Of a DNA stretch of 64,000 bases, positions 43,316-51,809 are shown piece after piece. The stretch comes from Planococcus wigleyi (GTDB taxonomy: Bacteria > Bacillota > Bacilli > Bacillales_A > Planococcaceae). How positions within the stretch are numbered: the stretch's first letter is position 1; every line of letters starts with the position of its first letter. Location of the stretch: the NCBI RefSeq assembly GCF_014836985.1, contig NZ_JACSPU010000001.1:162534-226533 (forward strand), given 5' to 3'. A program made the position numbers and the translations under genes. The notes under the pieces were generated by a model. The model had not been told where the DNA came from. It ran no database searches and saw nothing but the letters and a program-made list of their open reading frames with translations.

Positions 43316-43350
43316 AATTGTGTGGGTGCCTGGCACCCACACAATTTTTT
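43316..43350 (+). terminator. REP palindrome 13 acting as an intrinsic terminator
   Basis: Perfect 15-bp arms AATTGTGTGGGTGCC around T (43316-43346) run straight into six Ts seven bases after the CpdB stop. No other terminator is present, so this REP probably ends the transcript. Confidence 0.8.
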
Positions 43351-43364
43351 ATTTCTGCCGAATT

Positions 43365-44022
43365 TTTTAAACGCTCCGTCCTCTCCGTTGCCGCGGCTCA
43401 GCTTGGAGTGTAGAAGATAGTAGACCACACATTGTTTGTGGAGTAGGTAAAGTGTGTGAAGTTCTGGCCACGCTCGCCAGCGGTGGTGCACGCGTCGTCG
43501 CTTGGTGTGATGTGGTGACATATAGTTTTTAGGGTTCTACATGGTTTTATGCCGCTTTTACCAGAGTAAGGGGATGCTTCTACCTCAACAAGTTGCTTCT
43601 CTACATGAAGTTTCTGCATATCTACAAGAATTTCGTGAAAATAGGAGAATAAGTAGCGAACTTAAAGTGGAAAGGCCAATCCCTGTGTGTGAGAGACATT
43701 CTGTAAGAACATGTTGATTCTTATACCAGGCTGTTCGCCAGGCGAACAGCTTCCATTCAAGACCTTGAACTTTTAGAGAACAGCTCGAATTTAGGTAAGG
43801 AAGGAGATTGTGCAGGTAAGGGGATAGATAGTTCATGTATAAACTAGAAATAGTCAGGTAACCACATCAAATTTTCACGTAAGACCCCCAAAAAGGAACT
43901 TAGAACTACGAATTCTACATATAAAAGCATCCAACTCCTCACTCGCTTAACCGCCACAACCCAAAAACTAAGAGCGATCCGCTGCGCTCCTCTAACATGC
44001 CAGCTTTTCGCCAGCGAAAAGC
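43365..44022 (-). repeat. Composite CATGTAG repeat, second most complete copy
   Basis: Shortened inverted module E (43365-43505; CGCGGCTCAGCTTGGAGTGT, CAGCGGTGGTGCACGCG); type I array reversed with TAC at 43538, 43559, 43581, 43602 and 43623 (21, 22, 21, 21); hairpin GCTGTTCGCC/GGCGAACAGC (43730-43750); type II array forward with GTA or equivalent at 43795, 43816, 43837, 43858, 43879, 43900 and 43921 (all 21); module F hairpin GCTTTTCGC/GCGAAAAGC (44003-44022). 44023-44223 is AT-rich without features. Confidence 0.9.
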
Positions 44023-44223
44023 ATAAGAGCCAATCATTTCCTCTTCACCCCCAGATCGTTGCCACCCATCACTCCTAAACCATAAGAACTAAAATCCTCT
44101 ACAACACCATAAATTTATCCTTCGAACAAGTTAATTAACATTTAATATTTTCCATTTATATAAATAGTCATGACTATTTTTCAGAAATCTATATCGAAAG
44201 ACTGGTAATTTTTATAAATAGTA

Positions 44224-44252
44224 CTGCAATTTATCCATTTACGGGGTATAAT
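44224..44252 (+). promoter_or_regulatory. Candidate promoter of the epimerase-glycosyltransferase pair
   Basis: CTGCAA, 17 bases, TATAAT; gives a leader of about 150 bases before the gene at 44406. Confidence 0.4.
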
Positions 44253-44405
44253 AATTAAATATTTAGAAAACAGAATCTTTTAACCTAGTTTTAACATTAC
44301 CCTCCTAGGATTAAGAGTATTCCTGGTACAAAAGGAGTGGAGGACTAGTCTATAGTACTCAATAACTCCATTTAACAAACATTCCAGCAAGGGAGGTGAA
44401 AGGCT

Positions 44406-45368
44406 ATGAGCGCCAAGACCATACTTGTCACTGGGGGCCATGGATTTATCGGGTCGAACATGATCCGTTATTATTTGAACAAATACCCCGACTACCAATT
44501 GATCAACATCGACTACAACACCGTCGCTGCCCATCCGGAGAACATCGATTGCCCGGAGCAATCAGCCCGCTACGCCTTTCATCGCGTAGATATCCGGAAT
44601 GCCTATGCCATCAACCACATATTCGAGCAATACGACATAACCGACGTCCTCCATTTCGCAGCAGAAACGCGCGATGCCAACCGTGTCGGCGAAATCCGTC
44701 TCTATGAACAAACCAATGTACTCGGACTGGAGAACCTGTTGCAGGCAGCGCAAAACGCTTGGATGGAAAACAGCCATCAGCCGAAAGCGAAATACGCGGC
44801 ATCCCGTTTCCACCATATTTCACTGGCGCACAACGAAAACAACAACCTCTACAGCATCAGCAAAGCCAATGCGGATGAACTGATAGAAAGATTCCACGAG
44901 AAGACCGGTCTCAACATCGTCACCACCGCCAGCCCGGAAGCATTCGGGCCGATGCAGCAGGAAGATGAAATGATTCCAAGAATGATCCTTAACGCGCTTA
45001 ACAATGAATCGCTGCTCTCCACTAAAGCCAGCGACAAGACACGCGACTGGCTGTTCATCGCAGACTTATGCGAAGCGATTGATACCGTCTTCCACCTGGG
45101 AGACGCTGGGCAATTTTATGAAACCGGTTTTAATATCCGTGTCACAGACAATGCGCTTGCCGACCAGATCCAAGCCATGTTTGAAGACAATTTCCCGGGA
45201 AATAAAACATCTCTCAGAGATAAATTGCTCCACTCTAAAGCGGCTTTCATCTCACAGCCACAAGTTCTGGGTTACGCACCATTCACCTTATTCGAAAACG
45301 GTCTGCGCACAACGCTCGACTGGTATTTTAAAAAATACAAACAAGCAAGTTTCCTAAAGAACAGCTAG
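44406..45368 (+). CDS. Divergent NAD-dependent epimerase/dehydratase-like protein (RfbB-related)
   Basis: 320 residues after GGGAGGTGAAAGG. The Rossmann start ILVTGGHGFIGSNMIRYYL and overall order match dTDP-glucose 4,6-dehydratases, including VLHFAAE and the YSISK (YxxxK) dyad. However, the family segment STDEVYG, whose Thr, Asp and Glu drive dehydration, reads HISLAHNENNN, and the following NNYGP region reads SPEAFGP. The protein may therefore be an altered enzyme or a non-catalytic relative. It pairs with the glycosyltransferase 28 bases downstream. Substrate unknown. Confidence 0.75.
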   Translation: MSAKTILVTGGHGFIGSNMIRYYLNKYPDYQLINIDYNTVAAHPENIDCPEQSARYAFHRVDIRNAYAINHIFEQYDITDVLHFAAETRDANRVGEIRLYEQTNVLGLENLLQAAQNAWMENSHQPKAKYAASRFHHISLAHNENNNLYSISKANADELIERFHEKTGLNIVTTASPEAFGPMQQEDEMIPRMILNALNNESLLSTKASDKTRDWLFIADLCEAIDTVFHLGDAGQFYETGFNIRVTDNALADQIQAMFEDNFPGNKTSLRDKLLHSKAAFISQPQVLGYAPFTLFENGLRTTLDWYFKKYKQASFLKNS

Positions 45369-45396
45369 ATCCAATTCCATCAGATGAGGTGACCGC

Positions 45397-46557
45397 ATGA
45401 TTAACTTTAGCAATAATCATTTCTTTCAATTAACCAAGCAGACGCATTCAATCAAATCGATTGCGTTGATACATAAAAACATGAAGCCGGGCGGCGTGGA
45501 AATGCTGGTGGTCCGGATGGTCAAATGGCTTAGCGACAACGACTACAACGTTACTTTGTTCTTGTACAGCAGCGGCGGCCCTTTGATTCGCCAGTTGGAA
45601 ACGCTCAAAAACGTCACCATATTAGTCGATGAAGACCCAAGCGATCCTTCCATTAATATGTGGCTTGCTACGAAGATGCTGACCAAACGCTTCGCTGAAC
45701 CATTTGACCTTGTCTATTCGTTCAGCCCGATGTCGTTCTTACTTTCTTATCTCGTACCTGCGAAAAAGCGCATGTCCGGCGTCTATCATCCGGAAAGCTA
45801 CAAACACGAAAGCGTGAGCAGCGTCGTCAAATTTCTCAAGCTGATTGATCCGAAGTTCTACAAAAAGCTGATGTTCATGAATCCCTCCATTAAGCAGCTC
45901 ACAGAAGAAGCGATTGGAGAGCGTGTAAACGATACCATTTTCCCAATGCCGTTGGACTTCTGTTCGGATACGAAAACCTTGGGCAACTTTAATTCACGTC
46001 GCATCGTCTCTATTGGACAACTGTCCCATTTTCGTACCTATAACTACTATATGGTCGACGTCATGGAAAGGCTGATCCAAATCGATCCGGAATTCACTTA
46101 CCATATTTACGGTACAGGACAAGGAGAAGACGATCTGCACAATAAAATCGCCAGCTCTCCGGCGCGTGACCACATCTTTATGCACGGCGCCTTTACGTAT
46201 GAGGACAAAAAACGTGCCTTGCAGAATACATTCTGTTTTGTCGGCATGGGGGTTTCCCTAATTGAAGCGGCAGGCTGCGGCATTCCGGCCATCACCACCA
46301 AAATTAACGACCCGAACGGATTGAGCAAAGGCTTTCTCCATCAATTGCCGCCATATGAAAGCGGAGATACATTGAATGAAGACAAAGAACTTATATTTGT
46401 AGAAGCGCAAATTGAAAAACTGCTGTCGAGCCAAAAGGAATATAAAAAAATCTCCAGATGTGACCGCGTGAAAGCGGGGGAATTTGAAAGTAATCAAGTG
46501 ATGGAGAAGTTCATCAGGGAAGCAGAAATGAAACCATACATGATCCGGTTGCATTGA
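45397..46557 (+). CDS. Glycosyltransferase, GT4-like
   Basis: 386 residues; GAGGTGACCGC precedes the ATG. GT-B style layout: N-terminal KSIALIHKNMKPGGVEMLVV resembles the donor/acceptor loop of GT4 enzymes, and the C-terminal half has SIGQLSHFRTYN, YHIYGTGQGEDDL, IFMHGAFTYEDKKRAL and GMGVSLIEAAGCGIPAITT (the nucleotide-sugar binding E-x7-E-like region). Sugar donor unknown. Likely co-transcribed with the epimerase-like gene before it. Confidence 0.75.
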   Translation: MINFSNNHFFQLTKQTHSIKSIALIHKNMKPGGVEMLVVRMVKWLSDNDYNVTLFLYSSGGPLIRQLETLKNVTILVDEDPSDPSINMWLATKMLTKRFAEPFDLVYSFSPMSFLLSYLVPAKKRMSGVYHPESYKHESVSSVVKFLKLIDPKFYKKLMFMNPSIKQLTEEAIGERVNDTIFPMPLDFCSDTKTLGNFNSRRIVSIGQLSHFRTYNYYMVDVMERLIQIDPEFTYHIYGTGQGEDDLHNKIASSPARDHIFMHGAFTYEDKKRALQNTFCFVGMGVSLIEAAGCGIPAITTKINDPNGLSKGFLHQLPPYESGDTLNEDKELIFVEAQIEKLLSSQKEYKKISRCDRVKAGEFESNQVMEKFIREAEMKPYMIRLH

Positions 46558-46769
46558 GGGTGAAACATAAACTTTATTGGTTATAATTCATCAAAGTTGG
46601 TTGAAAATTCAGTAGTATAACCAAAAAAGATAAAAATTCACGGAAATATATAAAAATATGTGTCAATGTGACTAGTATTTTAGGAGTATTAACCTTATAA
46701 TAGATTTAACGTAAAGGGAATGTTACGCAAAACCTATACCAATCTAGAGGAAAGTGAGATGAAAGGCTT

Positions 46770-47009
46770 ATGAAAGCTTATGAATCCTATAGAGAAAAAG
46801 TAGAGAGTCGGCATAACAAAGACCTAAAAGAGGTTATGAAAGAGTTGTACATTGAGGAGGATTTGGGACCTTCCGTCAGCGCGAAAAAGCTGGGGATGAC
46901 GCGACAAGCCTTTATGTATTTCGTTCATGAATACGATTTGAAAAAACTCAAGTTCGGCAAATACAAAAAAAAAATGATGATTTTCCGGGGGCGTCAGACA
47001 GCTCAGTAA
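46770..47009 (+). CDS. Small putative helix-turn-helix protein
   Basis: 79 residues, basic. The middle VSAKKLGMTRQAFMYFVHEY has the spacing of a helix-turn-helix (helix, LGMTR turn, recognition helix), followed by a Lys-rich tail. A TATAAT lies at 46696 and a terminator follows (47022). The ribosome site is weak (AGAGG or GAAAGG close to the ATG). It stands alone between two polysaccharide blocks and could be a local regulator; that is inference. Confidence 0.6.
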   Translation: MKAYESYREKVESRHNKDLKEVMKELYIEEDLGPSVSAKKLGMTRQAFMYFVHEYDLKKLKFGKYKKKMMIFRGRQTAQ

Positions 47010-47021
47010 AATCACCAATTG

Positions 47022-47056
47022 AAAGCCCGCTTCCTGAGCAATAGGAGCGGGTTTTC
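47022..47056 (+). terminator. Terminator after the small HTH gene
   Basis: GCCCGCTTCCT pairs with AGGAGCGGGT, 7-base loop, then GTTTTC. Confidence 0.8.
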
Positions 47057-47122
47057 GTATGGAGAAATTTAAAGAGGGAAGGTGAAAAAGAAGTAGAAGA
47101 AATGAGTACACAAAGACATTTT

Positions 47123-47465
47123 CTTGTAGACATGCTTATAGTTCATGTAAGAGCATAACTAGTTCATGTAGAGTTTCATATAGAGTCTGTACAAAATTAA
47201 GAAATTAAGGAAGAAACGGCAACTCTTCCTGTAGAAGCGTGATACTCCTCTGATTCTAAGCGCCGGCGCGTGCACCACCGCTGCCAAGCGATTCCAGAAC
47301 CACACATTCATTTTTTTCTACCACACAATATGTTCGCTGTGTATTTTCCACAACCACTGAGCTGAGGCGCGTAACCGGGCTGGGCGGAGCTGTGAGACGA
47401 GTGCTCTTCTCGGCTCATAGCGTGAGCCATGCCCTAAGCGACCGAGGCGACTTAGAGAACCCTCG
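47123..47465 (+). repeat. Half composite repeat: type I array plus module E
   Basis: GTA at 47126, 47147, 47168, 47189 and 47231 (a worn unit at 47210), all on a 21-base grid, then module E from 47259 (GCGCCGGCGCGTGCACCACC) to about 47465 (AAGCGACCGAGGCGA). No central hairpin on the left side. Confidence 0.85.
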
Positions 47466-47484
47466 AAAACTACTGCCATTAAAA

Positions 47485-47515
47485 AGAGCGCAGCCCCAAA
47501 ATGGGACTGCGCTCT
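47485..47515 (-). terminator. Terminator of the LCP gene
   Basis: AGAGCGCAG...CTGCGCTCT stem, with a minus-strand T-run (complement of 47481-47485), seven bases past the LCP stop. Confidence 0.88.
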
Positions 47516-47521
47516 CCAATT

Positions 47522-48448
47522 TTACATCTCCAAATGCTCTTTCAATGTACTTTGAATTTCTGCCAACTCAGCATCATCCATCATGTAATACCAGATGCCA
47601 TTAATCGTTTCTCCTCTGCCGTCTTCCACAATCATTTGATCGACTGTGCCGATAGCATCACGGTAATTCGACTGGACATCCATCATCTCATCGAACGTCA
47701 TATTCGTGCGGACGTTGTCTCCTAAAGCAGTAAAGATATCCTTATAGTTCAATAAGCTATTAACCGAAGCGCCTTCTTTCATGATCGCTTGGATCACTTG
47801 TTTCTGGCGGTTCTGGCGGCCGAAGTCGCCTTCGGGATCCTGCTTGCGCATTCTCACATAGCCCAATGCTTCATCGCCGTTCAACTGAATCGTGCCTTCA
47901 GGGTAATCATCAAAGGCCATTGTGTTGGTAACTTCCACACCACCGACTGCATCGACAATGTCTTTAAAGCCTTCCATGTTCACTTGCATCACATAGTCAA
48001 TCGGAATATCCAATAAATTTTCCACTGTGTCCAATGACATTTCAATGCCACCGAAAGCATAAGCATGGTTGATCTTATCCGTTGTACCGCGTCCGACAAT
48101 TTCCGTATACGTATCACGCGGAATGGATACCATCTTCGTTGATTTTTCTGCCGGATTGATCGTCATAACAACAACTGTATCCGAACGGCCCCGGTCGTCT
48201 TCACGTTCATCCACACCCAACAACAAGACAGAAAATGGATCCTGGTCGTTTAAGGAAAGTTCCTGATCCGTAGCGCGTTTTTCTGAAGCTTCGCGGTCGA
48301 TCGGCTCGTGCATTTCATCCAGCGTACTGGTGAAACTGATGTACACCGTGAACAAGTAGATGCCAAGACCGATAACAATCAATCCTAAAATTCCCACAAC
48401 CCACGGCCATTTTTTCTTCTTGTTCTTTTTCTCTCTTCTGCCCACCAA
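47522..48448 (-). CDS. LCP (LytR-CpsA-Psr) family protein
   Basis: 308 residues. A Lys-rich cytoplasmic tail (about 1-14), one membrane helix (WVVGILGLIVIGLGIYLF) and an extracellular LCP domain (about 70-270) with FSVLLLGVDEREDDRGRSDT, MVSIPRDTYTEI and GYVRMRKQDPEGDFGRQNRQ, the Arg and Asp residues that hold the polyprenyl pyrophosphate head group. LCP enzymes move lipid-linked polymers (teichoic acid, capsule, secondary wall polymer) onto peptidoglycan. Beside the exopolysaccharide genes this one may attach that polymer. Twelve bases after the SGNH-like gene stop; likely one operon. Confidence 0.92.
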   Translation of the reverse strand: MVGRREKKNKKKKWPWVVGILGLIVIGLGIYLFTVYISFTSTLDEMHEPIDREASEKRATDQELSLNDQDPFSVLLLGVDEREDDRGRSDTVVVMTINPAEKSTKMVSIPRDTYTEIVGRGTTDKINHAYAFGGIEMSLDTVENLLDIPIDYVMQVNMEGFKDIVDAVGGVEVTNTMAFDDYPEGTIQLNGDEALGYVRMRKQDPEGDFGRQNRQKQVIQAIMKEGASVNSLLNYKDIFTALGDNVRTNMTFDEMMDVQSNYRDAIGTVDQMIVEDGRGETINGIWYYMMDDAELAEIQSTLKEHLEM

Positions 48449-48460
48449 AAATTGCCCCTT

Positions 48461-49264
48461 TTATTCAGCGATGAAATACGCTTCTAATTCTTCTGTCCAT
48501 AATTCTGCGCCTTTGTCGTTTGGAAGTCCATCTTCAGTCAAAAAATCTTTCAACGCTTCGTCATCTGTATCCGGCCATACGGACCAATGATCAATATAAG
48601 CATACCCGTAAATCGCTGCAAATTCTTCCAATGCAGAAACCTGTGCTAAATAATAACCTGCACCAAAAATCGGCTGTGGGGGATGAAGCACCACGACGGC
48701 ATCTTCCACTTCAGCAGTAACAGCTGTGTTAAACTCGCTGATATGTTCACGTTCTTGCTCAATCGCGATGCGGTCATTATTCATCAAAGTCATCGGTTCG
48801 AGCAAAACGATGTCATAGCCAGCGGACAAATCAACGTTGCCGCCGATCAATGCTTCAGAAGTTCCTGTTAATGAAAGAACGTCCACTTCAATAAAATCTT
48901 CATAACTCGTTTCCAGTGATTCCTTTAAGCGTTCCGCATATCCGGGATTCCCCGAATCCAGTGCAGCTGAACCAGCAATCAGCAGTTGTACTTTCTCACC
49001 GTTGTCGCTTCGCTCTATCAGCAAGTCCTGGACCGCTTGATCGGCATTTGCTGATAATTCTTTAATGTTCACAGAAAGTTCACCGTTATTCTGCTCTTTT
49101 GTCTCTTTAGTGGAAGCTTCTTTTTTGCCGCTTGTCTGTGTCTTTTGTTCCTCTGGCTGTTCCAGCACATTTTCCAATTTGTCCTGCCATGTTAAATAGC
49201 TGAAAACCAGTGCAAATACACAAAGTAAAACGGCTAAGAAAGCGCCTATTTTATACAGTTTCAT
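48461..49264 (-). CDS. SGNH/GDSL hydrolase-like membrane-anchored protein
   Basis: 267 residues; AAAGGAGATTTGT precedes the ATG. N-terminal helix (IGAFLAVLLCVFALVFSYL), a Lys/Glu/Thr-rich linker (about 40-70), then an alpha/beta domain starting VQLLIAGSAALDSGNPGY. This is where SGNH esterases carry GDS or GSS with the nucleophile; the Ser is kept but the usual following residues are changed. At the end, LPNDKGAELW replaces the usual DxxHPN, so the catalytic His is not evident. It may be a worn or specialised acetyl esterase/transferase. Together with LCP it suggests polymer modification at the surface. Confidence 0.7.
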   Translation of the reverse strand: MKLYKIGAFLAVLLCVFALVFSYLTWQDKLENVLEQPEEQKTQTSGKKEASTKETKEQNNGELSVNIKELSANADQAVQDLLIERSDNGEKVQLLIAGSAALDSGNPGYAERLKESLETSYEDFIEVDVLSLTGTSEALIGGNVDLSAGYDIVLLEPMTLMNNDRIAIEQEREHISEFNTAVTAEVEDAVVVLHPPQPIFGAGYYLAQVSALEEFAAIYGYAYIDHWSVWPDTDDEALKDFLTEDGLPNDKGAELWTEELEAYFIAE

Positions 49265-49352
49265 ACAAATCTCCTTTCAACAAAACCAATATCTACAAAT
49301 AAAGATAGCATAAATCATTCTAATAGCCTATAAAACTTTTTAAAAATGGAAG

Positions 49353-49380
49353 TTCTTATGATACATTCCTGTGATATACT
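49353..49380 (+). promoter_or_regulatory. Promoter of the exopolysaccharide control genes
   Basis: Extended -10 TG-A-TATACT (49372-49380) with a weak -35 TTCTTA 16 bases before the hexamer. Transcripts would start about 55 bases before the gene at 49440. Confidence 0.55.
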
Positions 49381-49439
49381 GATTACTGTTGTTAAAACTG
49401 CCGTAAAAGAAATAGACCATAAAAGGAGAAATTCACCAG

Positions 49440-50204
49440 ATGGAAGAAACTATCAGCTTACAAGATTTATTCAAAACTGTGAAGAAACGCATTGGTCTAA
49501 TCGCATTAATGACCTTGCTGGCAATCACGATCGCAGGAGTCGTATCATTTCTTGTCCTTACGCCAATGTACCAAACTTCAACACAAATACTGGTTAACCA
49601 GGAAGCATCTGAGGCTGCACAGCTTACCAACCAAAACATTCAAACTGACCTTCAATTGATCAATACATATTCAGTCATCATCAAAAGCCCGGCTATTTTA
49701 GATGAAGTATCAAGTCAACTAGATCTTGATATGTCAGTTGAACAATTAAATGAAAAAATTACAGTTAGCACAGCCGAAAATTCTCAAGTCGTTAACGTAA
49801 CTGTACAGGACGAAGATCCTGCACAAGCAGTAGATATCGCCAATACGACCGCTAAAGTGTTTGAAAGTGAGATTTCAGACTTAATGAGTGTAGATAACGT
49901 ATCAATTTTGTCGCCGGCTGTATTAAAGGAAAACCCTTCACCAGTTGCGCCAAACCCGATGTTGAATATGGCAATTGCTGCAGTCATTGGATTGATGCTT
50001 GGAGTAGGGATTGCATTCTTGCTTGAATACTTGGATACAACCATTAAAGACCAGCAAGACATCGAAGATATTTTAGGTGTGCCGATGCTAGGGATTATTT
50101 CACCGATTAAAGAAGAAGCGAAATTGGAAGCAACTACATCTAGAAGAAAGGCAGGGAATACCAATGGCCAGAAAGAAGAAAGTGCTGCAGGATACCGCTC
50201 GTAA
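49440..50204 (+). CDS. Polysaccharide chain-length / kinase activator protein (Wzz-type, YveK/CapA-like)
   Basis: 254 residues. Two membrane helices (about 18-40 ALMTLLAITIAGVVSFLVL and about 180-200 NMAIAAVIGLMLGVGIAFLL) enclose an extracellular helical domain, the standard Wzz layout; the Pro-rich PSPVAPNPMLNMAIAA before the second helix is a family mark. In Gram-positive systems this protein activates the separate tyrosine kinase encoded next, and its C-terminal tail contacts it. The kinase start lies inside its last codons (41-base overlap). AAAGGAGAAA precedes the ATG. Confidence 0.92.
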   Translation: MEETISLQDLFKTVKKRIGLIALMTLLAITIAGVVSFLVLTPMYQTSTQILVNQEASEAAQLTNQNIQTDLQLINTYSVIIKSPAILDEVSSQLDLDMSVEQLNEKITVSTAENSQVVNVTVQDEDPAQAVDIANTTAKVFESEISDLMSVDNVSILSPAVLKENPSPVAPNPMLNMAIAAVIGLMLGVGIAFLLEYLDTTIKDQQDIEDILGVPMLGIISPIKEEAKLEATTSRRKAGNTNGQKEESAAGYRS

Positions 50205-50865
50205 ATTAATCTCATTCACTACACCGCGCTCATTTGTATCGGAGCAATTCCGTACATTGCGTACCAATATCAACTTCTCATCACCAGATGCAGAAATCCG
50301 CACAATGGTTATTACGTCAGCTGCGCCTTCAGAAGGAAAGTCAACAACTTCTGCCAATCTGGCAGTCGTCTTTGCACAAGAAGGCAAAAAAGTATTGTTA
50401 ATAGATGGCGATATGCGTAAACCAACTACTCATTACACATTCCGTATGGGGAACACAGTTGGCTTGTCGAGTGTATTGACACGCCAGAACTCGATTCAGG
50501 AAGTAATTCGGCCGACAGCTGTCGAACGTCTGGATCTCATGACATGTGGGCCGATTCCGCCGAACCCAGCAGAGCTATTGGCTTCCAAGTCAATGGATGC
50601 TTTAATCGATCAATTAAAAGAAAAGTACGATTTGATCATTTTTGATGCACCGCCAGTACTATCCGTAACGGATGGACAGATTCTATCGAATAAATGCCAG
50701 GGCACGATTTTGGTAGTCAGCTCAGGCAAGACAGAAAAAGAAATGGCGCTGAAAGCCAAAGAAGCGATTGAATCTTCAAACAGCCGCCTCATTGGTGCGG
50801 TATTGAACAACTTCGAGCTGCCAAAAGACAGCAACTACTACCAATATTACGGAACTACAGAGTAA
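50164..50865 (+). CDS. CpsD/CapB-family tyrosine-protein kinase
   Basis: 233 residues. P-loop kinase with Walker A SAAPSEGKSTTSANLA, Walker A' KVLLIDGDMRKP and Walker B LIIFDAPPVLSV; the C-terminus NYYQYYG is the Tyr cluster that is autophosphorylated in BY-kinases. It lies at the cytoplasmic face bound to the preceding membrane protein and controls polymer assembly; it may also phosphorylate sugar enzymes. Overlaps the previous gene by 41 bases, in a different frame, so translation is coupled. Confidence 0.95.
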   Translation: MARKKKVLQDTARKLISFTTPRSFVSEQFRTLRTNINFSSPDAEIRTMVITSAAPSEGKSTTSANLAVVFAQEGKKVLLIDGDMRKPTTHYTFRMGNTVGLSSVLTRQNSIQEVIRPTAVERLDLMTCGPIPPNPAELLASKSMDALIDQLKEKYDLIIFDAPPVLSVTDGQILSNKCQGTILVVSSGKTEKEMALKAKEAIESSNSRLIGAVLNNFELPKDSNYYQYYGTTE

Positions 50866-50915
50866 AAAGGATTTCCTTTTTACTTTTTTTTGAAGCGTCA
50901 AAGGAGGACGAAACA

Positions 50916-51683
50916 ATGATCGACACGCACGCCCACATTCTCCCGGGTCTTGACGACGGAGCAGAAACGATGGAACAAACAAAACGGTTGCTGGAAAAAG
51001 CAGTCGACGAACAACTGACAGGTATTATTGCCACCCCGCATGCCTTTCACCCCAATTTCCAAACAAACCTTGCAGCTTTAAAAAAACAATTAGAGCTGGT
51101 CAACTCATACATCGCTCAGGAACAGCTGCCACTCACCATTTACAGCGGACAGGAATGTCGCTTGTCTGATAAACTGCCAGAACGTTTAGCTGCTGGTGAA
51201 GCTTTAACCCTAGCTAACTCCAGATACGTCTTGTTGGAGTTGCCGTCATCAGGGATTCCGGCGTATACAGTTCCAGTTATCCAGCAATTAATCACGAAAA
51301 ATTACGTTCCGATTATTGCCCACGCAGAGCGCAATCAAGGCATTATTGAAAAACCCGAACGTTTGAAGAAGCTCTTGCTTCACGGTGCGATGGCACAAGT
51401 CACAGCGGGATCAGTTGCCGGAAGCTTCGGCAAAGCGATTCAACGTACAGCCATGAGCCTGATTGACGCTAATTTAATTCATGTCTACGGATCGGATGTA
51501 CATAGTTTGGATAAGCGTCCATTCCTGTTCAATGAAGGGCTGGATTACTTGGAGAAAAAGAACCAGCATGACATGGTCGATATCTTCCTGGAAAACAATG
51601 AACGAATACTATTAAATGAATATTTACATGTGTTAGAGCCGGGAGACATCCGTAAAGGAAAATGGTGGAATATATTTGCTTAA
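50916..51683 (+). CDS. Tyrosine-protein phosphatase, CpsB/CapC (PHP) family
   Basis: 255 residues after CAAAGGAGGACGAAACA. PHP-type metal motifs are MIDTHAHILPGLDDGA, ATPHAFHP, GQECRL, PIIAHAERNQ and VYGSDVHSL. These manganese-dependent enzymes remove phosphate from the BY-kinase encoded 50 bases upstream, giving the usual kinase, activator and phosphatase trio. Confidence 0.95.
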   Translation: MIDTHAHILPGLDDGAETMEQTKRLLEKAVDEQLTGIIATPHAFHPNFQTNLAALKKQLELVNSYIAQEQLPLTIYSGQECRLSDKLPERLAAGEALTLANSRYVLLELPSSGIPAYTVPVIQQLITKNYVPIIAHAERNQGIIEKPERLKKLLLHGAMAQVTAGSVAGSFGKAIQRTAMSLIDANLIHVYGSDVHSLDKRPFLFNEGLDYLEKKNQHDMVDIFLENNERILLNEYLHVLEPGDIRKGKWWNIFA

Positions 51684-51809
51684 CAAATAATAAAAAAGTA
51701 TTATTTTGTTTATAAAATCCTATCATTTCCAATTAGTAGTATGTTAGAATAAATAAGGTTTTAACGTATGTGTGTAGAAAGTAATGGATATCGAAAGGAT
51801 TGACCCCTA

